A stretch of 18,986 nt of DNA from CAIOSQ01 sp964434345 (GTDB lineage Bacteria > Pseudomonadota > Alphaproteobacteria > CACIAM-22H2). The translations under genes were made by a program, and so were the position numbers. The notes beneath the pieces were generated by a model. It made no database searches and had not been told where the DNA came from. It saw only the letters and a list, made by a program, of their open reading frames with translations. The stretch spans positions 1 through 18,986 of the forward strand of contig CAYSUY010000068.1 of NCBI GenBank assembly GCA_964434345.1. The letters run 5' to 3'. Below, piece after piece: positions 1-7,971 of the stretch (within the stretch, counting starts at the first letter, position 1; each line of letters opens with the position of its first letter).

Positions 1-2
1 CC

Positions 3-626
3 TGGGGCGCGCGTCCCTGGGCGGACGGGCTCGACGGCAACTCGCACATGTTCGCGAACATGGCGTCGCATTCGATCGAGGTCACCGAGGCGGAACATCC
101 GATCTCGCTGCTCGCATATGAATTCGTGCCCGATCGGGCGGGTGCAGGGAAGTTCCGCGGCGGCGTGCCCTTCCTGCGCGACTACCGCTTCAACGAGACG
201 GAAGGCACGCTCCAGGTGCGCAGCGACCGCCGCGACCACCGGCCCTTCGGGCTCTATGGCGGATCCCCGGGCGCCCCCAGCGCCAACTGGCTCAATCCGG
301 ACGGCGAAAACCGCGCCTTGCCCGGCAAGTTCACGATGACCGTGCGGCGCGGCGACGTGCTGCGCCATGTGCTCGCCGGCGCGGGTGGCTGGGGCGATCC
401 TCTGGAGCGCGATCCCGCCGCGGTGCTCAAGGACGTGCGCAACGAACTGCTCTCGCCGGAGAAGGCGCGCGCCGATTACGGGGTCGTCGTCGACACGGTC
501 GCCTGGACCGTCGATGCCGCGGCGACCGCGGCTGCGCGCGTCGCGCTGCGCGAGCGCCGCGGCTGGCGGGAGACGCCGGTCGTCCAGTGGCACGATCCCG
601 TCATCGCCGCACGCGCCGCCGAGTGA
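3..626 (+). CDS. hyuB: Hydantoinase B/oxoprolinase family protein, C-terminal part (5' end outside window)
   Basis: The frame is already open at base 3, so only about the last 207 residues of the usual 500-600 residue HyuB subunit are present. The visible part has the family's conserved C-terminal core: a WGARPWADG segment, HMFANMASHSIE just after it, then the acidic EVTEAEHP and a glycine-rich KFRGG turn. HyuB pairs with HyuA in ATP-dependent hydrolysis of N-methylhydantoin, 5-oxoproline or similar cyclic amides in the cytoplasm. The ATG at 48 is internal to the conserved block and is not the start. The gene ends 31 bp before hyuA on the same strand, so the two are very likely co-transcribed. 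The family is clear. The true substrate (hydantoin, oxoproline or another ring) cannot be told from this sequence. Confidence 0.9.
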   Translation, partial: WGARPWADGLDGNSHMFANMASHSIEVTEAEHPISLLAYEFVPDRAGAGKFRGGVPFLRDYRFNETEGTLQVRSDRRDHRPFGLYGGSPGAPSANWLNPDGENRALPGKFTMTVRRGDVLRHVLAGAGGWGDPLERDPAAVLKDVRNELLSPEKARADYGVVVDTVAWTVDAAATAAARVALRERRGWRETPVVQWHDPVIAARAAE

Positions 627-657
627 CCCGTCCATCCAGCCCAACGGAAACCATCCC

Positions 658-2745
658 ATGACCAGCTACCGCGTCGGCGTCGACATCGGCGGCACCTTCA
701 CCGACATCGTGCTGCTCGGCTCCGACGGCACGATCCACACCAAGAAGATCTCCTCCAGCGTCGACAACTACGCGCGGGCGATCGTCGAGGGGCTCGTCGA
801 GGTGTTCCGCGAGCAGGGCCTGTCGGGCGCCGACATCGAGGAGATCCGGCACGGCACGACGGTCGCGTCCAACGCGATCCTGGAGCACAAGGGCGCGCGC
901 ACCGGCCTGATCACCACGAAGGGGTTCCGCGACGTGCTGGAGATCCGCACGCTGCGCATGCCCAGGCTCTACGACCTGACCTGGAGCAAGCCCGCGCCGC
1001 TGGTCGAGCGCTATCTGCGCCAGGTGGTCGACGAGCGGATCGACGCGCAGGGCCGTGTCGAGCGCGCGCTCGACCCGGCGGATGCGGAGCGCGCCATCGA
1101 CCGCCTGCTCGCGGAGAAGGTCGAGGCGCTTGCCGTGTGCCTGATCAACTCCTTCGCCAATCCCGTCCACGAACTGATGCTGCGCGACATGATCCGGGCC
1201 AAGGCGCCGGATCTGCCGCTGTCCGTGAGCTACGAGGTCCTGCCGGAGATCAAGGAATACGAACGGACGTCGACGACGGTCGTGAACGCCTATGTGATGC
1301 CGGTCGTCGCCACCTACCTGAAGGCGCTGCGGCGCGGCCTCGACGCCGCCGGGATCCCGGCGCGGCTGCTGCTCATGCAGTCCAATGGCGGGCTCACGAC
1401 CGATGCGGCCGCCGCGGCGCGGCCGATGAACATCATCGAGTCAGGTCCCGCAGGCGGCGTGGTCGGCGGACAGTCGCTGGCGCGCGCGCGCGGGCTCGAC
1501 CGGATCATCACCTTCGACATGGGCGGAACGACCGCGAAGGCGGCGATGGTCGAGAGCGGCGAGGTCACGCGCGCGGCCGAGTATTCGGTCGGCGCGGGGA
1601 TCATGATCGGGTCGCGGCTGCTGACCGGCGCGGGCTACATCCTCAAGGTGCCGGCGATCGATCTTGCGGAGGTCGGCGCCGGCGGCGGCAGCCATGTCTG
1701 GATCGATGCGGGCGGCGCGCTGCAGATCGGGCCGGAAAGCGCGGGTTCGACCCCGGGTCCGGTCTGCTATGCCAAGGGTGGCGAGACGCCGACGGTGACC
1801 GACGCCAACGTGCTGCTTGGCTACATCAACCCGCAGCATCTCGTCGGCGGCGCGGTGAAGCTCGATGCCGGAAAGGCCCGCGCGGTCTTCGAGGCGAAGG
1901 TCGCGCGGCCCCTGGGCATGAGCATCGAGGCCGCCGCGTATGGCGCCCATCAGATCGCGGCGTCGAACATGATCCGTGCGATCAAGGCCGTGTCGACCGA
2001 GCGCGGCCGCGATCCGCGCGACTTCGCTCTCTTCGCCTTCGGCGGCAACGGGCCGCTCTTCGCATGCGGCATGGCCGCGGCGCTCGGCATGACGCGAATC
2101 GTGGTGCCGCCGAGCGCGGGGCTCTTCTCGTCCTTCGGCCTCCTCTATGCGGATGTCGAGCATCATTACGCGCGCAGCTTCCGCCGCCTGCTGCGCAAGG
2201 CCGATCTCGCGGAAATCGCGCATGCCTGGAACGAGCTCGCCGACCAGGCGCGCGCGCAGCTCGCCTCCGAAGGCTATGCGGGAGAACGCGCGCGGCTGAA
2301 ACGCTCGGCTGCGCTGCACTACCAGGGGCAGAGCTACGAACTGGTCGTGCCGATGCCCGACGGGCCGATCGACGCGCGCATGGTGGCATTGCTGGAGGAA
2401 GGGTTCGGCCGGGAGCACGAGCGCACCTATGGCCATCGCGCGGGTCCCGACGAGCCGGTGGAACTCGTGGCGATGCAGGTGGTCGGCCAGGGATTGCGGG
2501 ACGGGCCGAGCGTGCCGGAGCGCGTGCGCCCGACCCGTTCCGAGCCGGTGCCGCCGCCGCCGCGTCCCGCCTATTTCGGGGCCGCGCATGGATGGGTCGA
2601 GACGCCCGTGCTGCGCCGCAGCGATCTGTCGACCCCGCGCGTCGGGCCGCTGATCGTCGAGGAATACGATGCGACCTGCGTCATTCCGCCAGGCGCGCGC
2701 GCGCATCTCGACGCGGGTGGTTCGATCCTGATCGACCTCGCCTGA
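658..2745 (+). CDS. hyuA: Hydantoinase/oxoprolinase family protein, subunit A (N-methylhydantoinase A-like)
   Basis: This is a complete 695-residue HyuA, the normal length for the subunit. It would bind ATP and, with HyuB, open a cyclic amide ring. The N-terminus carries the actin-like phosphate loop VGVDIGGTFTD (about residues 6-16), followed by HGTTVASNAI (from His65), SGPAGGVVGG (about 262-271), DMGGTTAK (from Asp287) and GAGGGS (about 341-346). FGGNGPLFA lies further on. All blocks expected for the Hydantoinase_A and Hydant_A_N domains are intact. The ATG at 658 is chosen because the phosphate loop starts six residues later. The open frame runs much further upstream but only as a shadow inside hyuB. 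A Shine-Dalgarno site is weak (ACGGAAA about 9 bp upstream). The gene stops 6 bp before the stop of the opposite-strand kinase gene. Confidence 0.92.
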   Translation: MTSYRVGVDIGGTFTDIVLLGSDGTIHTKKISSSVDNYARAIVEGLVEVFREQGLSGADIEEIRHGTTVASNAILEHKGARTGLITTKGFRDVLEIRTLRMPRLYDLTWSKPAPLVERYLRQVVDERIDAQGRVERALDPADAERAIDRLLAEKVEALAVCLINSFANPVHELMLRDMIRAKAPDLPLSVSYEVLPEIKEYERTSTTVVNAYVMPVVATYLKALRRGLDAAGIPARLLLMQSNGGLTTDAAAAARPMNIIESGPAGGVVGGQSLARARGLDRIITFDMGGTTAKAAMVESGEVTRAAEYSVGAGIMIGSRLLTGAGYILKVPAIDLAEVGAGGGSHVWIDAGGALQIGPESAGSTPGPVCYAKGGETPTVTDANVLLGYINPQHLVGGAVKLDAGKARAVFEAKVARPLGMSIEAAAYGAHQIAASNMIRAIKAVSTERGRDPRDFALFAFGGNGPLFACGMAAALGMTRIVVPPSAGLFSSFGLLYADVEHHYARSFRRLLRKADLAEIAHAWNELADQARAQLASEGYAGERARLKRSAALHYQGQSYELVVPMPDGPIDARMVALLEEGFGREHERTYGHRAGPDEPVELVAMQVVGQGLRDGPSVPERVRPTRSEPVPPPPRPAYFGAAHGWVETPVLRRSDLSTPRVGPLIVEEYDATCVIPPGARAHLDAGGSILIDLA

Positions 2746-2751
2746 GGGCCG

Positions 2752-4185
2752 TCAGCCGGCCTGCCGCAGCGGCAGCGCGTCGGCGACGCGGGACGGAAGC
2801 GGAAGCTCCAGCGTCGCTTCCGCGCCCGTCGGCAGGTTGCGCAGCGTCAGCGCACCCCCCTGGCGTCGGGCGAGCTCGTAGCTGATCGCGAGCCCGAGTC
2901 CGAGGCCCTGGCGCGAACTGACCATGCCATTGCCTTGTGCGGGGCGCAGGAAGGCGGTGCCGAAGCCGGTCAGCACATGGGTCGGATAGGACGGGCCCTG
3001 CGTGGTAACGGTGCACAGGGCGCGCTGTCCGTTGGCCTGGGCCTTGATGCGGACCTCGGAGGCCGGCCGCGCGTGGCGCGCGGCGTTGCCGAGCAGGTTG
3101 ACCAGGATCTGACGGATGGCGGTGGCGTCGCCGATGCAGGCGATATCGCCCGCGATCTCGACGGTGACGCCGATGCCATGCGACTCCAGTTCGGTCGCGA
3201 CGAGGCGTCGGGCCTGCTCGACGATGTCGGCGATGTCGATGTCCTCCGTGGCGAAGACGCGGCGGTCCATGTCGAGCTGCGTCATCTCGAGGATGGCCTC
3301 GATCATCGACAGCAGATGACTGCCGCTGGCGTGGATGTCGCGGGCGTATTCGCCGTGCTTCGCGGTCATGGCCGGCGTCGAGGCGGTCATCGCGATGAAG
3401 TCGGAAAATCCGATGATCGCGTTGAGCGGCGTGCGCAGTTCGTGGCTCATCTGCGCGAGGAATTCGGCTTTCGCCCGGCTCGCCGCTTCGGCGCGGTTCT
3501 TGGCCGCGGCGAGTTCGCCCTCGCGGCGATGGGCCTCGGCGAGAAGCGCACGCTGGACCTTCTGGATGTCCTCGAGCGCGGCGATGCGCTGCGCGATCTC
3601 CGATGTCATGAAGCGGAAGGACTCGCACAACGCACCGAGGTCGTCGTTGCGTCCCGCCGGCAGGTCGATGTCGTAGCGGCCGGCGCGGACGCGTTCGCTG
3701 GCGCGCTGCAGATCGCCCAGCGGACGCATCAGCCGCCGGTGGAACCAGCCCATCGCGATCAGCATCAGGACGAGGCTGGCCGCGGCCACGGCCAGTCCGC
3801 GTTGCAGCACCTCGTCGCGCATGCGGTCGAGCGGGTCGACGGAGATGGCGAAATGCAGCGTCCCCCGCTCGCCGCCCTCGCCGGTCACCGGCATGGAAAA
3901 GGGCAGGCGCATCACGCCGTCCGGGCCGAGGATCGGTTCCCCGGCGGCGGGCGGCGGTCCCTGCTGGCCGATATCCCATCCCGCGGCGAGTATCTGGCGG
4001 CCCGCCGGATCGACCATCACGACATGGGACAGGCCCTTCTGGCCGAGGCTCTCGGCGACGATGCGCTCCATGTCCCAGGCGGACACGATGGTGAGCACGG
4101 CGGCCGTGGCGATCAGGAGCAGCGCGCCGACCGCGAAGAGCTTCGCGCGTAGCGAAAAGGCGGCGATGCGGTAGAGCCGGCTCAT
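2752..4185 (-). CDS. Membrane sensor histidine kinase with HAMP domain and degenerate ATP-binding G1 box
   Basis: A 477-residue sensor kinase. It has TM helix 1 (about 14-35), an extracytoplasmic sensor segment (36-128), TM helix 2 (129-147), a HAMP region (about 150-205), a coiled coil with SRAKAEFLAQMSHELRTPLN, and an HATPase domain. The H-box histidine is His248. The N box is present (LVNLLGNAARH, around Asn363-Asn367), and so is a G2 box (QGLGLGLAIS, around 426-435). The G1 box, normally D-x-G-x-G, reads TTQGPSYPTH at about 394-403, so the adenine-binding aspartate is missing. No response regulator gene lies next to it. The start at MSRLYR was chosen because a membrane helix follows directly. 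The frame is open far upstream and the ribosome site is weak, so the start is uncertain. It could be a pseudokinase or depend on a distant partner. Confidence 0.85.
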   Translation of the reverse strand: MSRLYRIAAFSLRAKLFAVGALLLIATAAVLTIVSAWDMERIVAESLGQKGLSHVVMVDPAGRQILAAGWDIGQQGPPPAAGEPILGPDGVMRLPFSMPVTGEGGERGTLHFAISVDPLDRMRDEVLQRGLAVAAASLVLMLIAMGWFHRRLMRPLGDLQRASERVRAGRYDIDLPAGRNDDLGALCESFRFMTSEIAQRIAALEDIQKVQRALLAEAHRREGELAAAKNRAEAASRAKAEFLAQMSHELRTPLNAIIGFSDFIAMTASTPAMTAKHGEYARDIHASGSHLLSMIEAILEMTQLDMDRRVFATEDIDIADIVEQARRLVATELESHGIGVTVEIAGDIACIGDATAIRQILVNLLGNAARHARPASEVRIKAQANGQRALCTVTTQGPSYPTHVLTGFGTAFLRPAQGNGMVSSRQGLGLGLAISYELARRQGGALTLRNLPTGAEATLELPLPSRVADALPLRQAG

Positions 4186-4290
4186 GGCGCGATGGCCCGG
4201 CGAGGAATCGGCTGCGGTTGCTCGTGCCGCGCGCGGCGAAGAGCGGGTCGGCGCCGTGACGGCGCCAGAAGACCTGACCGCATGGGCGTA

Positions 4291-4317
4291 ACTCCGAAGT
4301 CGTAATCCTTTCGGAGT
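4291..4317. promoter_or_regulatory. 8-bp inverted repeat with 11-nt spacer upstream of the kinase gene
   Basis: The arms ACTCCGAA (4291-4298) and TTCGGAGT (4310-4317) are perfect reverse complements separated by 11 nt. They lie in the 178-bp gap between the haemoglobin stop and the kinase start, next to the most AT-rich run nearby (CCTTAAAACTTTAT, about 4330-4343). Position and symmetry fit an operator, or an RNA hairpin in the kinase leader. There is no T tract on either strand directly after it, so a standard terminator is less likely. No convincing -35/-10 pair was found. Confidence 0.3.
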
Positions 4318-4363
4318 ATGCCCGCAAAACCTTAAAACTTTATGGGTGCGGTCGTGAATCCCC

Positions 4364-4789
4364 TCATCCCGGCATCGCCGGCAGGTCGCCGGGCTTGTTG
4401 CGCATCCAGTCGGCTGTCCGGAACAGCGCCTCGCCGAGCGCCGCGGCCAGCGGTCCCGGCACGGCGCAGTCGGCCATCGCCTGGCGCATGCAGGCCATCC
4501 ACTGATCGCGTTCGAGCGACCCGATCGGATAGGGCAGGTGGCGCGCGCGCAGCATCGGCGGACCATAGGTCTGCACGAAGAGCGGCGGTCCGCCGAGCCA
4601 TCCCGACAGGAAGCGGTAGAGCTTGTCCGCCGATCCCTCCAGGGAGGGCGGGTGGAGGCGGCGGATCACCGCATAGGCGGGATCCTCGTCCATCAGCATG
4701 TAGAAACGTGCCACCAGCGTCTGGAGTGCCGCGTCGCCGCCGAGCAGCGCGTAGGGCGTGACGGTCGCGTCGTCCTGCGGATCTGCCAT
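4364..4789 (-). CDS. Group II truncated haemoglobin
   Basis: A 141-residue truncated haemoglobin of the group II (GlbO-like) type, the usual length for a 2-on-2 globin. Visible landmarks are FYMLMDEDP near residue 29 with the B10 tyrosine (Tyr30), the very characteristic KLYRFLSGWLGGPPLFVQTYG block (about 56-76, CD/E region), proximal HisF8 at His84 in RARHLPYPI, and TrpG8 at Trp97 in RDQWMACM. Family members are cytoplasmic and bind O2, NO or peroxide, with proposed roles in redox or NO handling. The start is ATG 4789 because GAGGACGG sits about 5 bp upstream and the globin fold begins within 12 residues. It is transcribed away from the EamA transporter gene across a 70-bp gap. Its stop is 178 bp upstream of the kinase start. 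Confidence 0.93.
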   Translation of the reverse strand: MADPQDDATVTPYALLGGDAALQTLVARFYMLMDEDPAYAVIRRLHPPSLEGSADKLYRFLSGWLGGPPLFVQTYGPPMLRARHLPYPIGSLERDQWMACMRQAMADCAVPGPLAAALGEALFRTADWMRNKPGDLPAMPG

Positions 4790-4859
4790 TTCCCGTCCTC
4801 GTTGCGATGCGTGGCGTGCGATCATAGCGCGCGCATCCGCGACCGTCGGGGGAGAAGGG

Positions 4860-5756
4860 ATGGAAGACAGCGCGTGGCAGTCCCGCGCCCGCGACATACG
4901 CGGCGCGCTCCACATGATCCTGAGCGCGGTCAGCCTCGTGACGGGGATCGCGATCATCCGCATGCTCACCGCGTATCTGCCGGAGCCGGTGATCGTGCTC
5001 AGCCGCTTTGCCCTGGCGCTGGTCTTTTTCGGCCCGTCGCTGGGCGCGATCGGCGTCGGGGTCCTGCGCACGCGCCGTCTCGGCGCGCATGCGCTGCGTG
5101 CGGCCTGCGGCTATGCCGGCTTTCTCGCCTTCGTCTACGCCGCCGCGCGGATGCCCCTGGCCGACGCCATGGCGCTCGGCTTCACGCAGCCGCTCTGGGC
5201 CGCGCTGATCGCGGCGCTCGCGTTCGGCGAGCGTCTCGGCGTCGTGCGCCTCGTGGCGTTGGCGACCGGCTTCGCCGGTGCGATGCTCGTGCTCAAGCCC
5301 GGATTCATGACCGCGCCGCTTCTGCCGTCGCTGGCCGCCCTGGCCAATGCCGTGCTGACGAGCGTCGCGATGATGACGGTCAAGCGGCTGTCGACGACGG
5401 AGCCGACGAACCGCATCGCCTTCATGTTCCTGCTCGTCGCGAGCCTGCTGTCGGTCCCGCCGGCCGCGGTGGTCTGGGTCACCCCTGCGCCGGAATTGCT
5501 GCCCTGGCTGCTCGCGACCGGCGCGCTGGCGTGGCTCAGCCAGATCGGCCTGACGCGCGGCTATGCCCTGGGACGGTTCTCGGCGATGGCGGCGATGGAT
5601 TTCGCGCGGTTGCCGGCCGCGCTCGCGATCGGCTGGATCGCGTTCGGGGAGGTCCCCGACCTCGCCGCGGCCATCGGCATGGCGCTGATCGGCGTGGCGT
5701 CGACAGCCATCGTGCTCTGGCAGCCGCGGGCGGCCATCAGTCGACCTGGCGGATGA
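4860..5756 (+). CDS. EamA/DMT-family permease (drug/metabolite transporter)
   Basis: A 298-residue, strongly hydrophobic protein with a predicted ten-helix layout made of two EamA repeats (about 14-140 and 155-285). The second half contains ALAWLSQIGLTRGYALGRFSAMAAMDFARLP, shown here as the family-typical conserved loop and helix. These inner-membrane carriers move amino acids, nucleobases or other small metabolites, usually as exporters. The substrate cannot be read from sequence. The start is ATG 4860, preceded by the purine-rich GGGGGAGAAGGG. It is divergent from the truncated haemoglobin gene. Its last 20 bp overlap the 3' end of the opposite-strand glycosyltransferase gene, so both stop codons lie inside each other's coding sequence. 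Confidence 0.88.
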   Translation: MEDSAWQSRARDIRGALHMILSAVSLVTGIAIIRMLTAYLPEPVIVLSRFALALVFFGPSLGAIGVGVLRTRRLGAHALRAACGYAGFLAFVYAAARMPLADAMALGFTQPLWAALIAALAFGERLGVVRLVALATGFAGAMLVLKPGFMTAPLLPSLAALANAVLTSVAMMTVKRLSTTEPTNRIAFMFLLVASLLSVPPAAVVWVTPAPELLPWLLATGALAWLSQIGLTRGYALGRFSAMAAMDFARLPAALAIGWIAFGEVPDLAAAIGMALIGVASTAIVLWQPRAAISRPGG

Positions 5757-7392
5757 GTCCCAGCTTCGCGACCCAGACGAGGCCGCGGAAGACAAGGGCG
5801 GCCCTGTCGCGCGGCACATGGGCGACCAGGTCGCGCGCGGTGGCCGGTCCCGCCTCGAGGTGCTCGAGCATGGCGCGGATCTCGGCAGGCCGCGGCGGCA
5901 CGATGCGATCGAACGACCCCATCCACAGTTTCTGGTAGGCGGCGAGCCGCTCCAGGCCTGCCGCGACCGACGGATCGACGCGCGCGAAGCGCGTCTCCGG
6001 CGTCAGCGTCGCTGTCGGGTACCCGGCGAAGGCGGCCAGCGGATCCATGCGCGCGGGCCATGGATGCGCGAGCCGCGGCAACCGGTCCCGTTCGGCGTGC
6101 CGGATGCGCTTGAGTTCGTCCCACAACTCGAAATAGCGCGGGATGAGCGCCGCCCAGTCGAACTCCGCGCGCGCCCGGCGCTGGCCGGACTGGCCGAGCG
6201 CGCGCGCGCGCGCCGGGTCGCCGAGCAGCGCGATCATCGCCTCGGTCGTCCGGGCGATGTCGACCGCCACCAGATTGCAGCTTCGACCGCTGAACAGGTC
6301 GAAATCGTCCAGCCCCAGCGCGTGGCGCTGCGCGAGGTCGGCCGCCAGCCCGGGGCCGGGCATCAGGGTCGGAATGCGGATTCCGTCGAGGCCGTCGCGC
6401 ACCGTGTCCTTGTAGCCGTCCCAGTCGGACACGATCGCGGGCAGTCCTGCCGCCATCGCCTCCACCGGCGTGAGGCCGAAGGCTTCCTGGATGTTGTCCG
6501 ACAGCGAACAGAAGACATCGGCGGACGCCCAGCCCGCCAGCCGCGCCGCGTCGTCGCGGCTGTCCAGGGTCAGGCAGCGCAGCGACGGGCAGGCGAGGCG
6601 GGCCGCCGCCGCGAAATCCTTCGCGATGGCCTCGGTGGCGTGCCAGCCGCATTCGACCAGCAGCACCTTGCAGCGGCCATCCAGGGCGCGCGCGGCCGCG
6701 TCGATGGCCTGATACATCGCCAGCGGGTGCGCCTTGGCGTGGAACGACAGCCGGCCCGCGAAGAGCACGACGCGGGTCGTCTCGTCGGCGCCGATGCGCG
6801 CGCGGGCGGCGGCGCGCTGTTGGGGCGTGAAGTCGAAATCGGCGGTGTTGATGCCGAGCGGGATGACCGGCAGCTGCGGCAGGACGAAGCGGGTCGCCCC
6901 CAGCCGCGCGCGCAGCATCTCGGCCTGCGCCGCGAGGAGTGCCTCGACATTCGCCTTGACCGCGCGGGAGGTGCAGATCAGCGCATCCCAGCGCTGCACG
7001 GGCGCGGCGAGGAAGTCGGTGATCGACGTCATCGCGGCCGCGCTCGAAGTCGTATGGGTCAGGCCGGTGATGCTCCAGGCACCATGACCGTACTGGCCGC
7101 GCGGCCAGGCATGATTGGCGAGTTCCGGGCCCGGCTGGTGCAGCGCACCGGGTTCGGCAAGCGAGCCCAGGGTTTCGCGCTCGATCGCGCGCACCGGTTC
7201 GTGGCGGCCGGCGCCGCGCGCGGCCTCGGCGAAGTATTGCGCATGCTCGCGCTTCGCGACTTCGATCCAGAACGTGTCGGTGCGTGCATGGGCGAGGAAG
7301 CCGCGCAGGAAGGATGCGCCCGCCGATTGGCGCCCCATCACCTTGCCGCCCGCGGTCGAGTAGCCCTCGGGGTGGAAGTAGAGCGCCGTCAT
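5737..7392 (-). CDS. Glycosyltransferase family 4-like protein with extra C-terminal domain
   Basis: A 551-residue GT-B-fold glycosyltransferase. The N-terminal half has a glycine-rich STAGGKVMGRQSAGASFLRGF segment (about 12-32). The C-terminal Rossmann half starts with VVLFAGRLSFHAK (208-220) and has the retaining-enzyme E-x7-E motif in EAFGLTPVE (Glu303 and Glu311), followed by AMAAGLPAIVSDWDGYKDTV. These residues bind a nucleotide sugar in GT4-type enzymes. About 110 residues follow the normal end of the fold. The last 45 (EIRAMLEHLEAGPATARDLVAHV... to LGLIRQVD) look like a winged-helix-type segment. No other cell-wall or polysaccharide genes are nearby. The start is ATG 7392, with a modest GAGCGGGA purine run upstream. 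It overlaps the EamA gene by 20 bp tail to tail. Confidence 0.82.
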   Translation of the reverse strand: MTALYFHPEGYSTAGGKVMGRQSAGASFLRGFLAHARTDTFWIEVAKREHAQYFAEAARGAGRHEPVRAIERETLGSLAEPGALHQPGPELANHAWPRGQYGHGAWSITGLTHTTSSAAAMTSITDFLAAPVQRWDALICTSRAVKANVEALLAAQAEMLRARLGATRFVLPQLPVIPLGINTADFDFTPQQRAAARARIGADETTRVVLFAGRLSFHAKAHPLAMYQAIDAAARALDGRCKVLLVECGWHATEAIAKDFAAAARLACPSLRCLTLDSRDDAARLAGWASADVFCSLSDNIQEAFGLTPVEAMAAGLPAIVSDWDGYKDTVRDGLDGIRIPTLMPGPGLAADLAQRHALGLDDFDLFSGRSCNLVAVDIARTTEAMIALLGDPARARALGQSGQRRARAEFDWAALIPRYFELWDELKRIRHAERDRLPRLAHPWPARMDPLAAFAGYPTATLTPETRFARVDPSVAAGLERLAAYQKLWMGSFDRIVPPRPAEIRAMLEHLEAGPATARDLVAHVPRDRAALVFRGLVWVAKLGLIRQVD

Positions 7393-7490
7393 GGCGTCCC
7401 GCTCGCGTCGGGCGGCGCGCCCAGGGCGCGGCGATTGCGCCGCCCTGCGCGGTCGCGGTAACCAGACCATCCCACGATCAGGAGACGCGC

Positions 7491-7949
7491 ATGACGCCCG
7501 AAGAAAAACTCGCCGAGATGGGATTGACCCTGCCGAAGGCGCCCTCGCCGCTCGCGAACTACGTCCCGTTCAAGCGTGACGGCAACACGCTCTATCTCTC
7601 CGGCCAGGGCCCGCGTCGCCCCGACGGCACCATGTTCGTGGGCAAGGTCGGCCGCGACGTGACGTGGCAGGAGGCCTACGAGCACGCGAAGCTGGTCGGG
7701 CTCGGCCTGCTGTCGGTGGCCAAGCTCGCGGCGGGCGATCTGTCGCGCGTCGAGGTGCTCAAGGTCCTGGGCATGGTCAATGGCGTGCCGGACTTCGGCG
7801 ATCATCCCAAGGTCATCAATGGCTGCTCCGACCTCTTCGTCGCCGTGCTGGGCGACCGCGGTCGCCACGCGCGCTCTGCGGTCGGCATGGGGTCGCTGCC
7901 GAACAACATCTCGGTCGAGATCGAGGCCGTGATGCGGGTGCACGACTGA
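7491..7949 (+). CDS. RidA/YjgF/UK114 family protein (longer, YjgF-like subfamily)
   Basis: A 152-residue RidA-family protein, longer than the roughly 128-residue E. coli RidA and typical of the YjgF_YER057c_UK114_like_1 group. It has LYLSGQGPRRPDG (about 34-46), the middle helix SRVEVLKVLGMVNG (85-98), and the C-terminal HARSAVGMGSLPNNISVEIEAVM (from His126) with the conserved active-site-type arginine Arg128. Canonical RidA deaminates reactive 2-aminoacrylate-type enamines and imines. Subfamily members like this one may hydrolyse other imines and their substrates are not firmly known. The start is ATG 7491, with AGGAGAC 5-6 bp upstream. It is divergent from the glycosyltransferase and convergent with the unknown membrane protein that follows. 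Confidence 0.92.
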   Translation: MTPEEKLAEMGLTLPKAPSPLANYVPFKRDGNTLYLSGQGPRRPDGTMFVGKVGRDVTWQEAYEHAKLVGLGLLSVAKLAAGDLSRVEVLKVLGMVNGVPDFGDHPKVINGCSDLFVAVLGDRGRHARSAVGMGSLPNNISVEIEAVMRVHD

Positions 7950-7971
7950 ACGGCCTCCGCCCGGGTCGGCG

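Noticed and set aside
2761..2775. CTGCCGC-A-GCGGCAG dyad between the convergent hyuA and kinase stops as a terminator.
   Set aside because: The loop would be a single base, there is no T tract, and it lies within the kinase's last codons (LPLRQAG). It is likely a chance result of GC-rich codons.
1137..2885. Very long alternative frames across hyuA on both strands.
   Set aside because: They are shadows of a strongly conserved HyuA frame and show biased Arg/Ala/Gly composition with no domain signal.
4806..4837. GATGCG...CGCATC imperfect dyad in the haemoglobin/EamA divergent gap as an operator.
   Set aside because: Only six outer bases pair cleanly with a 20-nt interior, which is expected often in DNA this GC-rich.
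5737..5756. The 20-bp tail-to-tail overlap of the EamA and glycosyltransferase genes (and the 17-bp one at 15855-15871) as antisense regulation.
   Set aside because: Short convergent overlaps are common in compact genomes, and nothing else in the sequence points to an antisense control.
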